Shown in pieces: positions 27,004 through 34,328 of a stretch of 64,000 nt of DNA. How positions within the stretch are numbered: position 1 is the stretch's first letter; every line of letters begins with the position of its first letter. The position numbers and the translations under genes were made by a program. Below the pieces are notes generated by a model that was given only the letters and a program-made list of their open reading frames with translations, made no database searches and was not told where the DNA came from. Origin of the DNA: Puniceicoccaceae bacterium Marseille-Q1082 (lineage in GTDB: Bacteria; Verrucomicrobiota; Verrucomicrobiia; Opitutales; Intestinicryptomonadaceae); contig CAJGBI010000001.1 of assembly GCA_904424815.1 (NCBI GenBank), positions 62,001 through 126,000 of the forward strand. The letters run 5' to 3'.

Positions 27004-28104
27004 TCAGGCCATGGCGCGGACGAAGAAGTCGCGCATTACCGTTTCGTCGGTCGCGTCGGGCGACAGGAGTTCCTCAAAGGCCCTCGCGATTTGCATCTGG
27101 CAATCCATCAGCTTTTTCAGGGTAGTTCCTGCCGCTATCGGGGCGAGTTTTGCGCCCGCGTACCACGCATTTTGCGAGAACACGTTGTAGGGCGTCTTTT
27201 CTTCGCAATTCTTGAAAATTTCAGCGTATTTTGCGCCCGCCGCCTCTATCGCGCCCCTCGGCTGCTGGCCTTGCAATTTCGGAATTTCTCCGGAATCCAT
27301 CAGCGCCCTGAGCTGTATGAGTATTGAATTCTGCTTTTGTATTGCCGATATTATCGGGCGCGCCGACGCCTTTTTATTCGCGAAAAAATATCTTTTCAAA
27401 ACCGCGAGCGCCGCGTCGAGGTCTCCGGAATAGAAAGCGTTGGTTATGTCGAAAAAGTCGCTTTCCCCGAAAATCGGAACCATGTCGGCGACGTCGCGCT
27501 GCGAGATAGTTCCGCTGAAATTCGCGTAGGTCGCGAGTTTTTTTGCCTCCTGGGCGCACATTCTCGGATTGCCCGCCACTATGGAGGCGAGCGTTTCGGC
27601 GGCGCCTGGTTCAAAGCGAACCCCGAGGTTTCGGGCTTCGGCCTCTATGACGTCAACGCACGCCGATACCGGATCTTTTGACTGGTAGTCTTCGGCGCCG
27701 CCAAGAGCCGCAAATTCCTTGAAAATTTTGGAGCGCCTGTCGACGGGCGAGGCGCTTATGACGACCGCCGCGGAGCCGGCGGGGAGCGTTTTCAGGTATT
27801 CGGCAAGCTTGCCGAGGGCTGAGGCGACCCCACCGTTTTTGAGGATTTTGGAGTCTCCGAAAAAGTTTGCGTTGCGCAGCCAGACGAATTTTCTGCCCCC
27901 GAAGAGCGGCGGGGTGGCCGCAGCCTGGAGCGTTTGCAAAACGGCTTCCTCGGCGTCTTCTGCCTTTTGCGAGGCGCCGTCTATAACCTCTTTGGACATT
28001 TCGTCGAGCGCGTCTTTCGACAGTTCCTCGAAGATTTCGCGCGCGCGGTTGGCGGCGATGAAGTCGTCGTCGGAGGTTATGAAATATGCCGCTTTGGATT
28101 CCAT
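27004..28104 (-). CDS. holA: DNA polymerase III, delta subunit
   Basis: A 366-residue clamp-loader subunit that opens the beta clamp. ESKAAYFITSDDDFIAANRA matches the N-terminal pattern of HolA (normally VYLI-GED-YL). PLFGGRKFVWLRNANFF and AAVVISASPVDRRSKIFKEF are typical of the second region, and GNPRMCAQEAKKLATY of the third. The start at 28104 puts this motif at the N-terminus and has GGAAAG upstream; an alternative ATG at 28143 would add 13 residues. Divergent from the GH78-like gene. Confidence 0.85.
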   Translation of the reverse strand: MESKAAYFITSDDDFIAANRAREIFEELSKDALDEMSKEVIDGASQKAEDAEEAVLQTLQAAATPPLFGGRKFVWLRNANFFGDSKILKNGGVASALGKLAEYLKTLPAGSAAVVISASPVDRRSKIFKEFAALGGAEDYQSKDPVSACVDVIEAEARNLGVRFEPGAAETLASIVAGNPRMCAQEAKKLATYANFSGTISQRDVADMVPIFGESDFFDITNAFYSGDLDAALAVLKRYFFANKKASARPIISAIQKQNSILIQLRALMDSGEIPKLQGQQPRGAIEAAGAKYAEIFKNCEEKTPYNVFSQNAWYAGAKLAPIAAGTTLKKLMDCQMQIARAFEELLSPDATDETVMRDFFVRAMA

Positions 28105-28230
28105 CGTTTTCAAGTTCTTTCCGGAGGCGGGTTTTGTCAACATTAACTTTGGTGTTGAAATTTTTTAAAAGCGCCCCTAAAACAAATATTTTACAACAAA
28201 TTCCAATTTCAGCCAAAGAGGGGAGCAAGT

Positions 28231-30666
28231 ATGAAAAGTTTTTTTGCAATTGCCGCGGCTTTCGGGGCGTGTTCGGCTGCGTTTGCCGGCGGTTCCGGCG
28301 CGTCGCCTTCCGCCGTCGCGGACAACGCCTATGACGTCCGCATTTGGGATTCCTATCCGATAAGGGAAACTCCCGAGATCTGGAAGAATATCCCGCCGAT
28401 TCTAAAAGAGGCGAGCTGGATTTGGCCGTTTCCGTCCAACTATGTCGACGTGACCAATTCCTACGCGCTCTTTCGCGAGACTTTCGAGTTATCGGAGGTT
28501 CCGCAGCGGGCTGTTATGTACATTACCGCCGACCAGAATTACCGCCTGTACGTCAACGGAAAATACGTCTGCAAGGGGCCGGCGCGCGGCTTCCAGAAGT
28601 CGTGGCCGTACGACGAAGTCGACATAGCCCCCTTCCTTAAAAAAGGCAAAAACGCGGTGGCCGTGCGCGCATACAACGCCGGCAGGAACACTTTCAGCTA
28701 TCTCAGCGCCGGTTTCGCGGGCGTGCTTTACGGCGTGGATTTGGGCGGCGGCAAAAAGATAGTTTCGCGCAAGGCTACCAAGTGCCTGCGCCAGAATTCC
28801 TGCGACAGGGACACCGCGCCGTACTCGATGCAGCTGAACAACCAGGAGCACATAGACATGCGCGCCGACCCCGACGGCTGGGAGCTTCCGGATTTCGACG
28901 ATTCCGCTTGGGTCAACACAGAGAGCGCGCGCCGCTGGAACCAGATGCCTTTTTACGCCTATGAGCCGCGCTTTACCCCTCTCGGGGAGTCGCGCATGGT
29001 TCCCGTCAAGCTGATAGGCGAGGGTTCCGGAAAGTCCGCGTCCGATGCCGAGCGCTATCGCAACATAAGCGAGCTCGTCGCGCGCGAGGACACTTCGCAC
29101 CGCGCGGCGTCGGCGGATTCGGAAATCCTGAAGGTTCCGCCGTCGCCCAAGGGCGGATTCCGCAGCTACCTTTTCGATTTCGGAAAGGTCGTGGTAGGCG
29201 TGCCGATTCTCGAAGTGCGCGGCGCAAAGGGCGGGGAGATAATCGACATGTGCCTTGTCGAGCGCGTTTCGGACAAGCTCGAGCCCGTCAACGCCTATCT
29301 GACCCATTCGGCGCCCGCGATGTCCAACCGCATGATAGCCCGCGCGGGCGACAACCGCCACGAGTTTTACCACGCGCTGGGCGCGCGCTACATGATGCTG
29401 CGCGTGCGCGCCAACCCCGATTCGGAGCTTGAAATAAGGCCTTCGTTCCGCTGGGAGGCGTATCCGCTCGGGCATGACGGCGCGTTCGAGACCTCCAATC
29501 CGCTCGCGAACAAAATCTGGAAGGCGTGCGAGCAGACCCAGCGCGTATGCTCGCTCGACGCCTATGTCGACACTCCGCACCGCGAGCAGGCGCAGTGGTG
29601 GGGCGACGCGCGCGTTCAGGCGTGGAACACCTTTATGCTCTGCGACGACCCGCGGCTCTTGTGGCGCGGCATACGGCAGATAGCCATGCAGACCGCTCCC
29701 AACGGCCTGACGTACGGGCACGCCCCGACGATGGCGCACCACTGCATACTGCCGGACTATTCCATTATATGGATATTGACGCTCTACGACTACTATTGGC
29801 AGACGGGCGACGACTCGATTTTCGACAAGTACGAAAAGACCATAGACGGGATACTCTCGTATTTCGACGGCGCGACGAACCCCGCCACAGGCCTCGTCTC
29901 CTACGACCCGCGCTTTTGGCTGTTCCTCGACTGGACCAATATCCAGCGGGAGGGCGATCCCGCCGTGCTCAACCTTTGGCTGCTGTACGCGCTCGACACC
30001 GTATCCCGCGCGTGCGCCGAAACCGGCCGCGCGGAGATGGCTGCTAAGTATTCCGCGCGCGCCGCAAAGCTCAGGGCGGCTATAGAAAAGAATCTCGTCG
30101 ATTCCGACGGGCTCGTGCGCGACGGCATTCTTCCGGACGGCAAGCCCAACCCCTTGAAGGGCGTCCAGTCGCAGGTTCTCGGGCGCATGGCAAACCTGAA
30201 AGGCTTCGATTTTGAAAAGGCGAAGTCGAAAATTCTCCTGCCGTTTTTGCGCGGCGAGCTCAAGACGCACGCCGACCCGTCGAGCTATTGGCACGTGTAC
30301 CTGTACGACCTTATGGCGGACGAAGGGCACGGCGCGGAGGTCTATGCCGACATTCTCAAAAAATGGCGCGAAATGGCGGATTACGGCACGGCTTTTGAAA
30401 ATTTCGGATTGAGCCACTCCGGAATATCGTCGTCGCACGCGTGGAGCGCGCACCCGCTCTTTCTGATGCCGCGCATACTCGGCGGAATCAGGCAGACGGC
30501 GCCCGCGTGGAGTAAAGTTTCATTCAACCCGCTCTTCATAGAGGACAGCGGCAGCATCGTATGGCCGACGCCGCGGGGGAAAATCAGGCTCGAATGGAAG
30601 AAACTCCCCGACGGCTCGTTCGAGAAAAAGCTCGACCTCCCCGAGGGAATTGAGCTTTCCGAGTAG
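28231..30666 (+). CDS. secreted alpha-L-rhamnosidase-like protein (GH78 type)
   Basis: An 811-residue protein with a signal peptide (FFAIAAAFGACSAAFAG) and a good ribosome-binding site (GAGGGGAG). An N-terminal carbohydrate-binding region (YRLYVNGKYVCKGPARGFQ, FLKKGKNAVAVRAYNAG) and a beta domain precede an (alpha/alpha)6 barrel. The catalytic-region signature is YVDTPHREQAQWWGDARVQ, comparable to the DER-GW-GDAQ box of GH78 with acidic residues kept. GISSSHAWSAHPLF and the C-terminal domain (GKIRLEWKKLPDGSFE) also fit. It should release terminal rhamnose from pectin-like or bacterial glycans in the periplasm or outside, although the motif variant leaves activity unproven. Confidence 0.82.
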   Translation: MKSFFAIAAAFGACSAAFAGGSGASPSAVADNAYDVRIWDSYPIRETPEIWKNIPPILKEASWIWPFPSNYVDVTNSYALFRETFELSEVPQRAVMYITADQNYRLYVNGKYVCKGPARGFQKSWPYDEVDIAPFLKKGKNAVAVRAYNAGRNTFSYLSAGFAGVLYGVDLGGGKKIVSRKATKCLRQNSCDRDTAPYSMQLNNQEHIDMRADPDGWELPDFDDSAWVNTESARRWNQMPFYAYEPRFTPLGESRMVPVKLIGEGSGKSASDAERYRNISELVAREDTSHRAASADSEILKVPPSPKGGFRSYLFDFGKVVVGVPILEVRGAKGGEIIDMCLVERVSDKLEPVNAYLTHSAPAMSNRMIARAGDNRHEFYHALGARYMMLRVRANPDSELEIRPSFRWEAYPLGHDGAFETSNPLANKIWKACEQTQRVCSLDAYVDTPHREQAQWWGDARVQAWNTFMLCDDPRLLWRGIRQIAMQTAPNGLTYGHAPTMAHHCILPDYSIIWILTLYDYYWQTGDDSIFDKYEKTIDGILSYFDGATNPATGLVSYDPRFWLFLDWTNIQREGDPAVLNLWLLYALDTVSRACAETGRAEMAAKYSARAAKLRAAIEKNLVDSDGLVRDGILPDGKPNPLKGVQSQVLGRMANLKGFDFEKAKSKILLPFLRGELKTHADPSSYWHVYLYDLMADEGHGAEVYADILKKWREMADYGTAFENFGLSHSGISSSHAWSAHPLFLMPRILGGIRQTAPAWSKVSFNPLFIEDSGSIVWPTPRGKIRLEWKKLPDGSFEKKLDLPEGIELSE

Positions 30667-30684
30667 TCCGTAAAAATTTTTCTG

Positions 30685-30718
30685 CGCGGTTCGGCATTGC
30701 CCGTTCCGCGTTTTTTTT
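30685..30718 (+). terminator. intrinsic terminator after the GH78-like gene
   Basis: CGCGG pairs with CCGCG around an inner GGC/GCC, followed by eight T. Confidence 0.6.
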
Positions 30719-30846
30719 GCAGTTTTCGGGAACAAAACGCCGCCGGTTTGTTCGATTTTAATTGATATTTTCCCGCGCGCAGTTAAATTCGATTTCAGCG
30801 GGGCGGATAATGCTCTCCGCAAACAAAATTAAAACAAGGATCGAAA

Positions 30847-31611
30847 ATGAAACAGTACCTATACCTATCCCTTGTGCCCGAGGCCCTCATCGCCTCGAAT
30901 CTCCCACCCGAAGAGTTCGGCAACTACTACGCGACCGGCGCGTTCCGCCGCAACTGCGATCCCGCGATTTTCTTCGAGCTCGACCCGAATTTTGAATCCG
31001 ACTATCTGCCAATGGACAAATTTGCCGAACTTTGCTCGCCCCATGCAGACGGCAGCGCGCACAAGTCGGTGAATCTGTCCGTTTACCGCGTGTTGGAACA
31101 CGTCCCGATGGCGGCGTTCAAAAATCTTTACCTCGTCACGAGCGACGGCAAGGCGCTCGAACTTTCCCAGCGGCCTTTCGAGCCCGACCCGTCGCGCAAG
31201 ATATACCTCTACCAGGATTTGGCTCCGTGCCGCCCGCGGGTGGCGAGCATACTCAACCCCGCCGAATACGCCAGGCGCCTTACATCTTCCGAGCGGCTTG
31301 TTCATTTTGAAAAAATCGCGTTTTTCGACATGAAGCTCGGCGATCTCGAGCGCGACCCCGTAAACGGCGACCTCGGCGACCTCCCGTACACCAACCGCCA
31401 CCACTTGCGCGACTGTCTTGACGCCGTGCGGACAAAGGGCGGCAAAAACAATAAAATTGTGGCGCGCTCAATGGGCGAAATTCTCTACCGCACAGTCGGC
31501 AGCGGCTTTTACGTCGGCGCGGGCGGCGAACTTCTCTTCTACCCGATGCCGTCGAAAGACGAGCTCGAAACCGATCATTTTCAGTGGTTCAAATCTGCCC
31601 AGTTTACCTAA
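30847..31611 (+). CDS. conserved-looking protein of unknown function (254 residues)
   Basis: A cytoplasmic-looking protein starting MKQYLYLSLVPEALIASNLP, with AAGGA 6-10 nt before the ATG. It has no signal peptide or membrane segment. It contains AIFFELDPNFESDYLPMDKF, FDMKLGDLERDPVNGDLGDL and PYTNRHHLRDCLDAVRTKGG. I do not recognise the family. Aromatic and acidic residues spread evenly along its length suggest a folded soluble protein. It stands alone between a terminator and a cluster of structured repeats that begins 9 nt after its stop. Confidence 0.6.
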   Translation: MKQYLYLSLVPEALIASNLPPEEFGNYYATGAFRRNCDPAIFFELDPNFESDYLPMDKFAELCSPHADGSAHKSVNLSVYRVLEHVPMAAFKNLYLVTSDGKALELSQRPFEPDPSRKIYLYQDLAPCRPRVASILNPAEYARRLTSSERLVHFEKIAFFDMKLGDLERDPVNGDLGDLPYTNRHHLRDCLDAVRTKGGKNNKIVARSMGEILYRTVGSGFYVGAGGELLFYPMPSKDELETDHFQWFKSAQFT

Positions 31612-31620
31612 TCGGCTTGG

Positions 31621-31731
31621 GCGCGTGAAACTGCCGCTGGCGCCCCGTTTTGAATGGGTGCGCCATTGGTCGCGTATTCCAAGTATGCTTCCACAGGCGC
31701 AAACGCCCGCCTGAACGGCAGTTTGACGCGC
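31621..31731 (+). repeat. long hairpin element, copy C
   Basis: The arms GCGCGTGAAACTGCCG (31621-31636) and CGGCAGTTTGACGCGC (31716-31731) pair with one mismatch. The inner region has partly paired GGGTGCGCC/GGCGC and an apical TGGTCGCGTATTCCAAGTAT then GCTTCCA. This apex closely matches copy B (TGGTCACGTACTAATTGTAC then GCTCCCA), although the stems differ. It begins 9 nt after the stop of the 254-residue gene. Confidence 0.75.
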
Positions 31732-31759
31732 ATTATGATTATTTGGAGAATAACTGCAT

Positions 31760-31822
31760 TAGGAAATCCGCCAATGCCGTTCGCGTATGTCGAATACGCC
31801 GCGCGCCCTTGGCGGATTCCTA
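31760..31822 (+). repeat. hairpin element, copy D
   Basis: TAGGAAATCCGCCAA pairs with TTGGCGGATTCCTA, one A bulged. The apex is GCGTAT-GTCGA-ATACGC, nearly identical to copy A. Outer CTGCATT/AATGTAG pairing ties it to the conserved 124-nt body that follows at 31827. Confidence 0.75.
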
Positions 31823-31826
31823 TATT

Positions 31827-31950
31827 CGCCTGAATGTAGCCTAACCCCGAAAGCAGGTGGCAATTGGGAGGGGATTGGCTATTTCAGCCTGCGGAAATGA
31901 AAAAACGATATTGCCGGCAAGGCGGGATAGGCGCATTGGCTTTGCCGATC
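31827..31950 (+). repeat. 124-nt dispersed repeat, copy E1
   Basis: Begins CGCCTGAATGTAGCCTAACC and includes GGGAGGGGATTGGCTATTTC and ATTGCCGGCAAGGCGGGATA. It aligns without gaps to 63450-63573, most strongly from the GGGAGGGG stretch onward. Both copies follow a variable hairpin and lie upstream of a plus-strand gene. It could be a structured RNA or a mobile non-coding element. Confidence 0.75.
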
Positions 31951-32055
31951 TCCGCGGGGCGGGGCGCTTGATGAATGCGCGTTCCGCATAGGCCGCGGCG
32001 CCGCCCGCCGGCCTTTTTTGTTTGCAAATTTTTTTGCGCTTCGGAGAATTGGGGC

Positions 32056-32733
32056 ATGAAAACGTTTATAGCAGCCTTAGTTTCCGCCTCGGCTTTCGCT
32101 CTCGGCGGATGTTCTTCCGCAGTATCCGACAGCGGCGGGTTTACCGACCTCTTCAAGCCCGACCTCTCCGACGCCGTGTATGAAAAGGGCGTCTGGAGTT
32201 TTGACAAGAACGGAGTTTTGAAGTCCAACAAAGACCAGATAATTTTTACGAAGGGCGATTACGAAAATTTCGAAATAGAGCTCGAATACAAGCTCGAGAA
32301 GGGCTCCAACAGCGGTATAGTGGTATATTGCACTGACGCGAAGGACTGGATTCCCAACTCCATGGAAATACAGATAGCAGACAACACCGACCCGCGCTAT
32401 GCCAACAGGCCCATAACCCACAACGGCGCGATTTTCGGGCACGTCTTTCCCGAATACGACACCACCGTTCCGCTCGGCGTTTGGAGCAAGATGAGGGTCG
32501 TATGCAAGGGCAAGAACATCGACGTATGGATCGACGGGAAGCACGCCTCAAAAATCGACCTCTCCCAGTGGACGGACAACAAAAAGGGCCCCAACGGCGT
32601 CGATATTCCGGCGTGGCTTACCAAGCACAAGAAGTCCGAAATTCCGACCAAGGGCAAAATCGGCCTGCAAGGTTTGCACGGAACGGCTTCCACCGAGTTT
32701 AGAAACATAAAAATCCGCCCGCTTTCAAAGTAG
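32056..32733 (+). CDS. DUF1080 (3-keto-disaccharide hydrolase domain) lipoprotein
   Basis: A 225-residue lipoprotein. The start at 32056 gives KTFIAALVSASAFALGG followed by the lipobox cysteine. The rest is a single concanavalin-like jelly-roll: GVWSFDKNGVLKSNKDQIIF, FEIELEYKLEKGSNSGIVVY, NSMEIQIADN, VWSKMRVVCKGKNIDVWIDG and KGKIGLQGLHG. This pattern is DUF1080, named for 3-keto-glycoside hydrolases and common in planctomycetes and verrucomicrobia. It probably acts on sugars in the periplasm or on the surface. Stand-alone transcription unit ending at a strong terminator. Confidence 0.85.
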   Translation: MKTFIAALVSASAFALGGCSSAVSDSGGFTDLFKPDLSDAVYEKGVWSFDKNGVLKSNKDQIIFTKGDYENFEIELEYKLEKGSNSGIVVYCTDAKDWIPNSMEIQIADNTDPRYANRPITHNGAIFGHVFPEYDTTVPLGVWSKMRVVCKGKNIDVWIDGKHASKIDLSQWTDNKKGPNGVDIPAWLTKHKKSEIPTKGKIGLQGLHGTASTEFRNIKIRPLSK

Positions 32734-32774
32734 CGCTTTTGGGGCGGCGCGGGCGGAAAAGTTTTTCCACCCGT

Positions 32775-32814
32775 AAAAAAGGCGGCAAACTCCGAGGGGT
32801 TGCCGCCTTTTTTT
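32775..32814 (+). terminator. strong intrinsic terminator
   Basis: AAAAAAGGCGGCAA pairs with TTGCCGCCTTTTTTT; symmetrical, so it may also serve the minus-strand remnant at 32840-32969. Confidence 0.92.
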
Positions 32815-32839
32815 ATTGTTTTGAAACGGCCCGTTCAGT

Positions 32840-32969
32840 TTATCTTCTCCTGCGGAGAGCTGCAAACGCGAGGGCAGCCGCGCCGAGGACGGCGGCAAAT
32901 CGCAATAAGTTATTGCAATTTAATATATAACGGAGGAGGGGTGAACAATTTCATAATCATCGGTTTCAT
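32840..32969 (-). pseudogene. gutted PEP-CTERM gene: start region fused to tail
   Basis: On the minus strand a good ribosome-binding site (TGGGGAA) precedes ATG at 32969 (MKPMIMKLFTPPPLYIKLQ, then stop). In another frame the segment ends with RFAAVLGAAALAFAALRRRR, the helix and Arg cluster of a PEP-CTERM tail, with stop at 32840-32842. The Pro-Glu-Pro itself and the whole body are missing. It looks like a PEP-CTERM gene with its interior deleted. A palindrome shared with the intact PEP-CTERM gene at 37694-39271 lies upstream at 33029-33043. Confidence 0.6.
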
Positions 32970-33028
32970 AACGTTCCCCATATATAAAAATTTCGCGCCT
33001 TTGCGAAAGATAAAAAGCGAAATTTTTT

Positions 33029-33043
33029 AGTTTACTGTAAACT
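33029..33043. promoter_or_regulatory. palindromic operator-like site AGTTTAC-T-GTAAACT
   Basis: A perfect 15-bp palindrome 60-75 bp upstream of the PEP-CTERM remnant. On the plus strand it is preceded by TTTTTT and followed by GACG, matching the context of the second site at 39330-39344. Likely bound by a dimeric regulator. Confidence 0.5.
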
Positions 33044-33239
33044 GACGCGGCGCGTTTGCCGCCGCCCGAGCATTCTCTTAAACTACGCGCTCCGCCGCGC
33101 CTTTTTGCGGAAATCTTTTCTCTTAGGGTTCGCCGGCTTCCGCGAAGCCGCGCGTTCCGGCGAATGCGCTTCCGCGGTAAGAATCAAAAGTATCAAAAGT
33201 ATTTTTGCGTTTTGGCGGCGTTCGGATAGAATCGGGGAT

Positions 33240-33647
33240 ATGGAAATTGAAAACGCCGGATTTATAGGCACGGGGTTGGTGGTTTTGACTTCGCTGCTGG
33301 GCGCGTACTACCTCGTTTTGAGGATACGCGAATTTCACGCGGAAAAGCCCGACCCGAAACTTACCTACGTCACGTATTCGCACATGGAGAAAGTGCGCGC
33401 GGAAATGATGCGCTGCGTCTCGGACGCCGTGCAGGACCTGAGGAGCCTGCGCGCTGAAATCCGCGAGGAAACGCGTTCCATGCACAAGTGCTATTCGCGG
33501 GGGCTCGACGAGGCGCGCGAGCTTATAAGCCGCAACGCGCAGAACATCAGCTCGCTCGTGGCGCAGGCGCAGATTGCCAACCAGCGCATAGCGGAGCTCA
33601 GCGTTAAAACCGACAGGCTTTTCATGAAGTCTAAGGAGGCCGAATGA
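33240..33647 (+). CDS. small membrane-anchored coiled-coil protein, Mu gp25/DUF2730-like
   Basis: A 135-residue protein. The start at 33240 has GGGGAT just upstream and puts a single membrane helix near the N-terminus (FIGTGLVVLTSLLGAYYLVL). A long amphipathic, Glu/Arg-rich helix follows (AEIREETRSMHKCYSRGLDE, AQIANQRIAELSVKTDRL). One N-terminal membrane helix plus coiled coil, located immediately before gp26-, gp27- and gp28-like genes, is the layout of DUF2730 proteins in Mu-like phages. The family call relies on position. The stop overlaps the next start by 4 nt. Confidence 0.55.
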   Translation: MEIENAGFIGTGLVVLTSLLGAYYLVLRIREFHAEKPDPKLTYVTYSHMEKVRAEMMRCVSDAVQDLRSLRAEIREETRSMHKCYSRGLDEARELISRNAQNISSLVAQAQIANQRIAELSVKTDRLFMKSKEAE

Positions 33648-33913
33648 GCGGCGGGGAGGATCGCCTGATGCTGCGCCGCGCGGCGCTCTTGCAGCTCGAA
33701 GCCGCGTTTCCGGCGGGGCTTTCGCCGAGCGTGGTGCTGGAAGGGTTGAGGTTTTCGGGGTTCGAGTGCGATTTGCGCGAGCTCGGCAGGGAGCTCGAAT
33801 ACCTGCGGCAAAAGGGGCTCGTGGAGTTGCGGCCCTCGCGCATAAGCCCGTCGAGCGTCCGCGCGAGCCTTACGTGCGAGGGCGCCGACTACCTCGAATC
33901 GGGGGAATTTTAG
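33644..33913 (+). CDS. small winged-helix-like protein, Mu gp26-like position
   Basis: An 89-residue protein starting MSGGEDRLMLRRAALLQLEA. The predicted fold is a winged helix: GLSPSVVLEGLRFSGFECDL then RELGRELEYLRQKGLVELRP and VRASLTCEGADYLESGEF. Such small ArsR-like proteins occupy this slot in Mu-like prophages. The ATG overlaps the previous stop, with AAGGAGG upstream, the best Shine-Dalgarno in the region. The next gene starts directly after its stop. Function unknown. Confidence 0.6.
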   Translation: MSGGEDRLMLRRAALLQLEAAFPAGLSPSVVLEGLRFSGFECDLRELGRELEYLRQKGLVELRPSRISPSSVRASLTCEGADYLESGEF

Positions 33914-34327
33914 ATGGCCGCGCGAAGGAAAGTTTCCCCAAAGCCTCCCGCTTCTCCGGAGGGCGCGGAGCGCGCCTCCCGCCAGCCAGCTGACGTATGC
34001 GCTCCTTCTACGGGAATAGCGCCGGCGTTCGGGGCGCATCTCGAGAGAATCCGCGCCGCAAAGGAGCGCGCCGACGCCCTCGTCGATTCCGAAATCTCCC
34101 TCGAAGCTCCCGAGGCGTCTCTCGCGCTCCTGTGGGAGATAGTTTTCGACCGCCTGTGCGCGGCGGGGGACGCCGACGTTTCGGAGGTCGGGACGCTCGC
34201 GGGGATAGTCCAGAAGCTGTTTTCGGCGGATTCCAGGCGTCCGGCGGGAAAGCCTTGCAGGGCGGAGGGCGCGGGGATTTCGGCGCGGACGCTCCGCAAA
34301 ATAGAGGAAAAGCTGAAGCTGCTTTGA
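33914..34327 (+). CDS. putative terminase small subunit, DUF3486/Mu gp27-like
   Basis: A 137-residue basic protein (MAARRKVSPKPPASPEGAER). Helical body includes FGAHLERIRAAKERADALVD and LLWEIVFDRLCAAG, and the end GISARTLRKIEEKLKLL resembles the C-terminal helix of DUF3486 proteins. It lies 1 nt before the large terminase gene, the standard place for a small subunit. In phage, this protein recognises packaging DNA. The N-terminal DNA-binding motif is not obvious, so the call is partly from context. Confidence 0.5.
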   Translation: MAARRKVSPKPPASPEGAERASRQPADVCAPSTGIAPAFGAHLERIRAAKERADALVDSEISLEAPEASLALLWEIVFDRLCAAGDADVSEVGTLAGIVQKLFSADSRRPAGKPCRAEGAGISARTLRKIEEKLKLL

Positions 34328-34328
34328 C

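Noticed and set aside
28489-30453. 654-residue minus-strand gene inside the GH78-like gene
   Set aside because: Antisense shadow; the plus frame has a signal peptide, ribosome-binding site and family motifs.
32739-32930. 63-residue plus-strand gene after the DUF1080 lipoprotein
   Set aside because: It runs through the terminator and the antisense of the PEP-CTERM tail; not a real gene.
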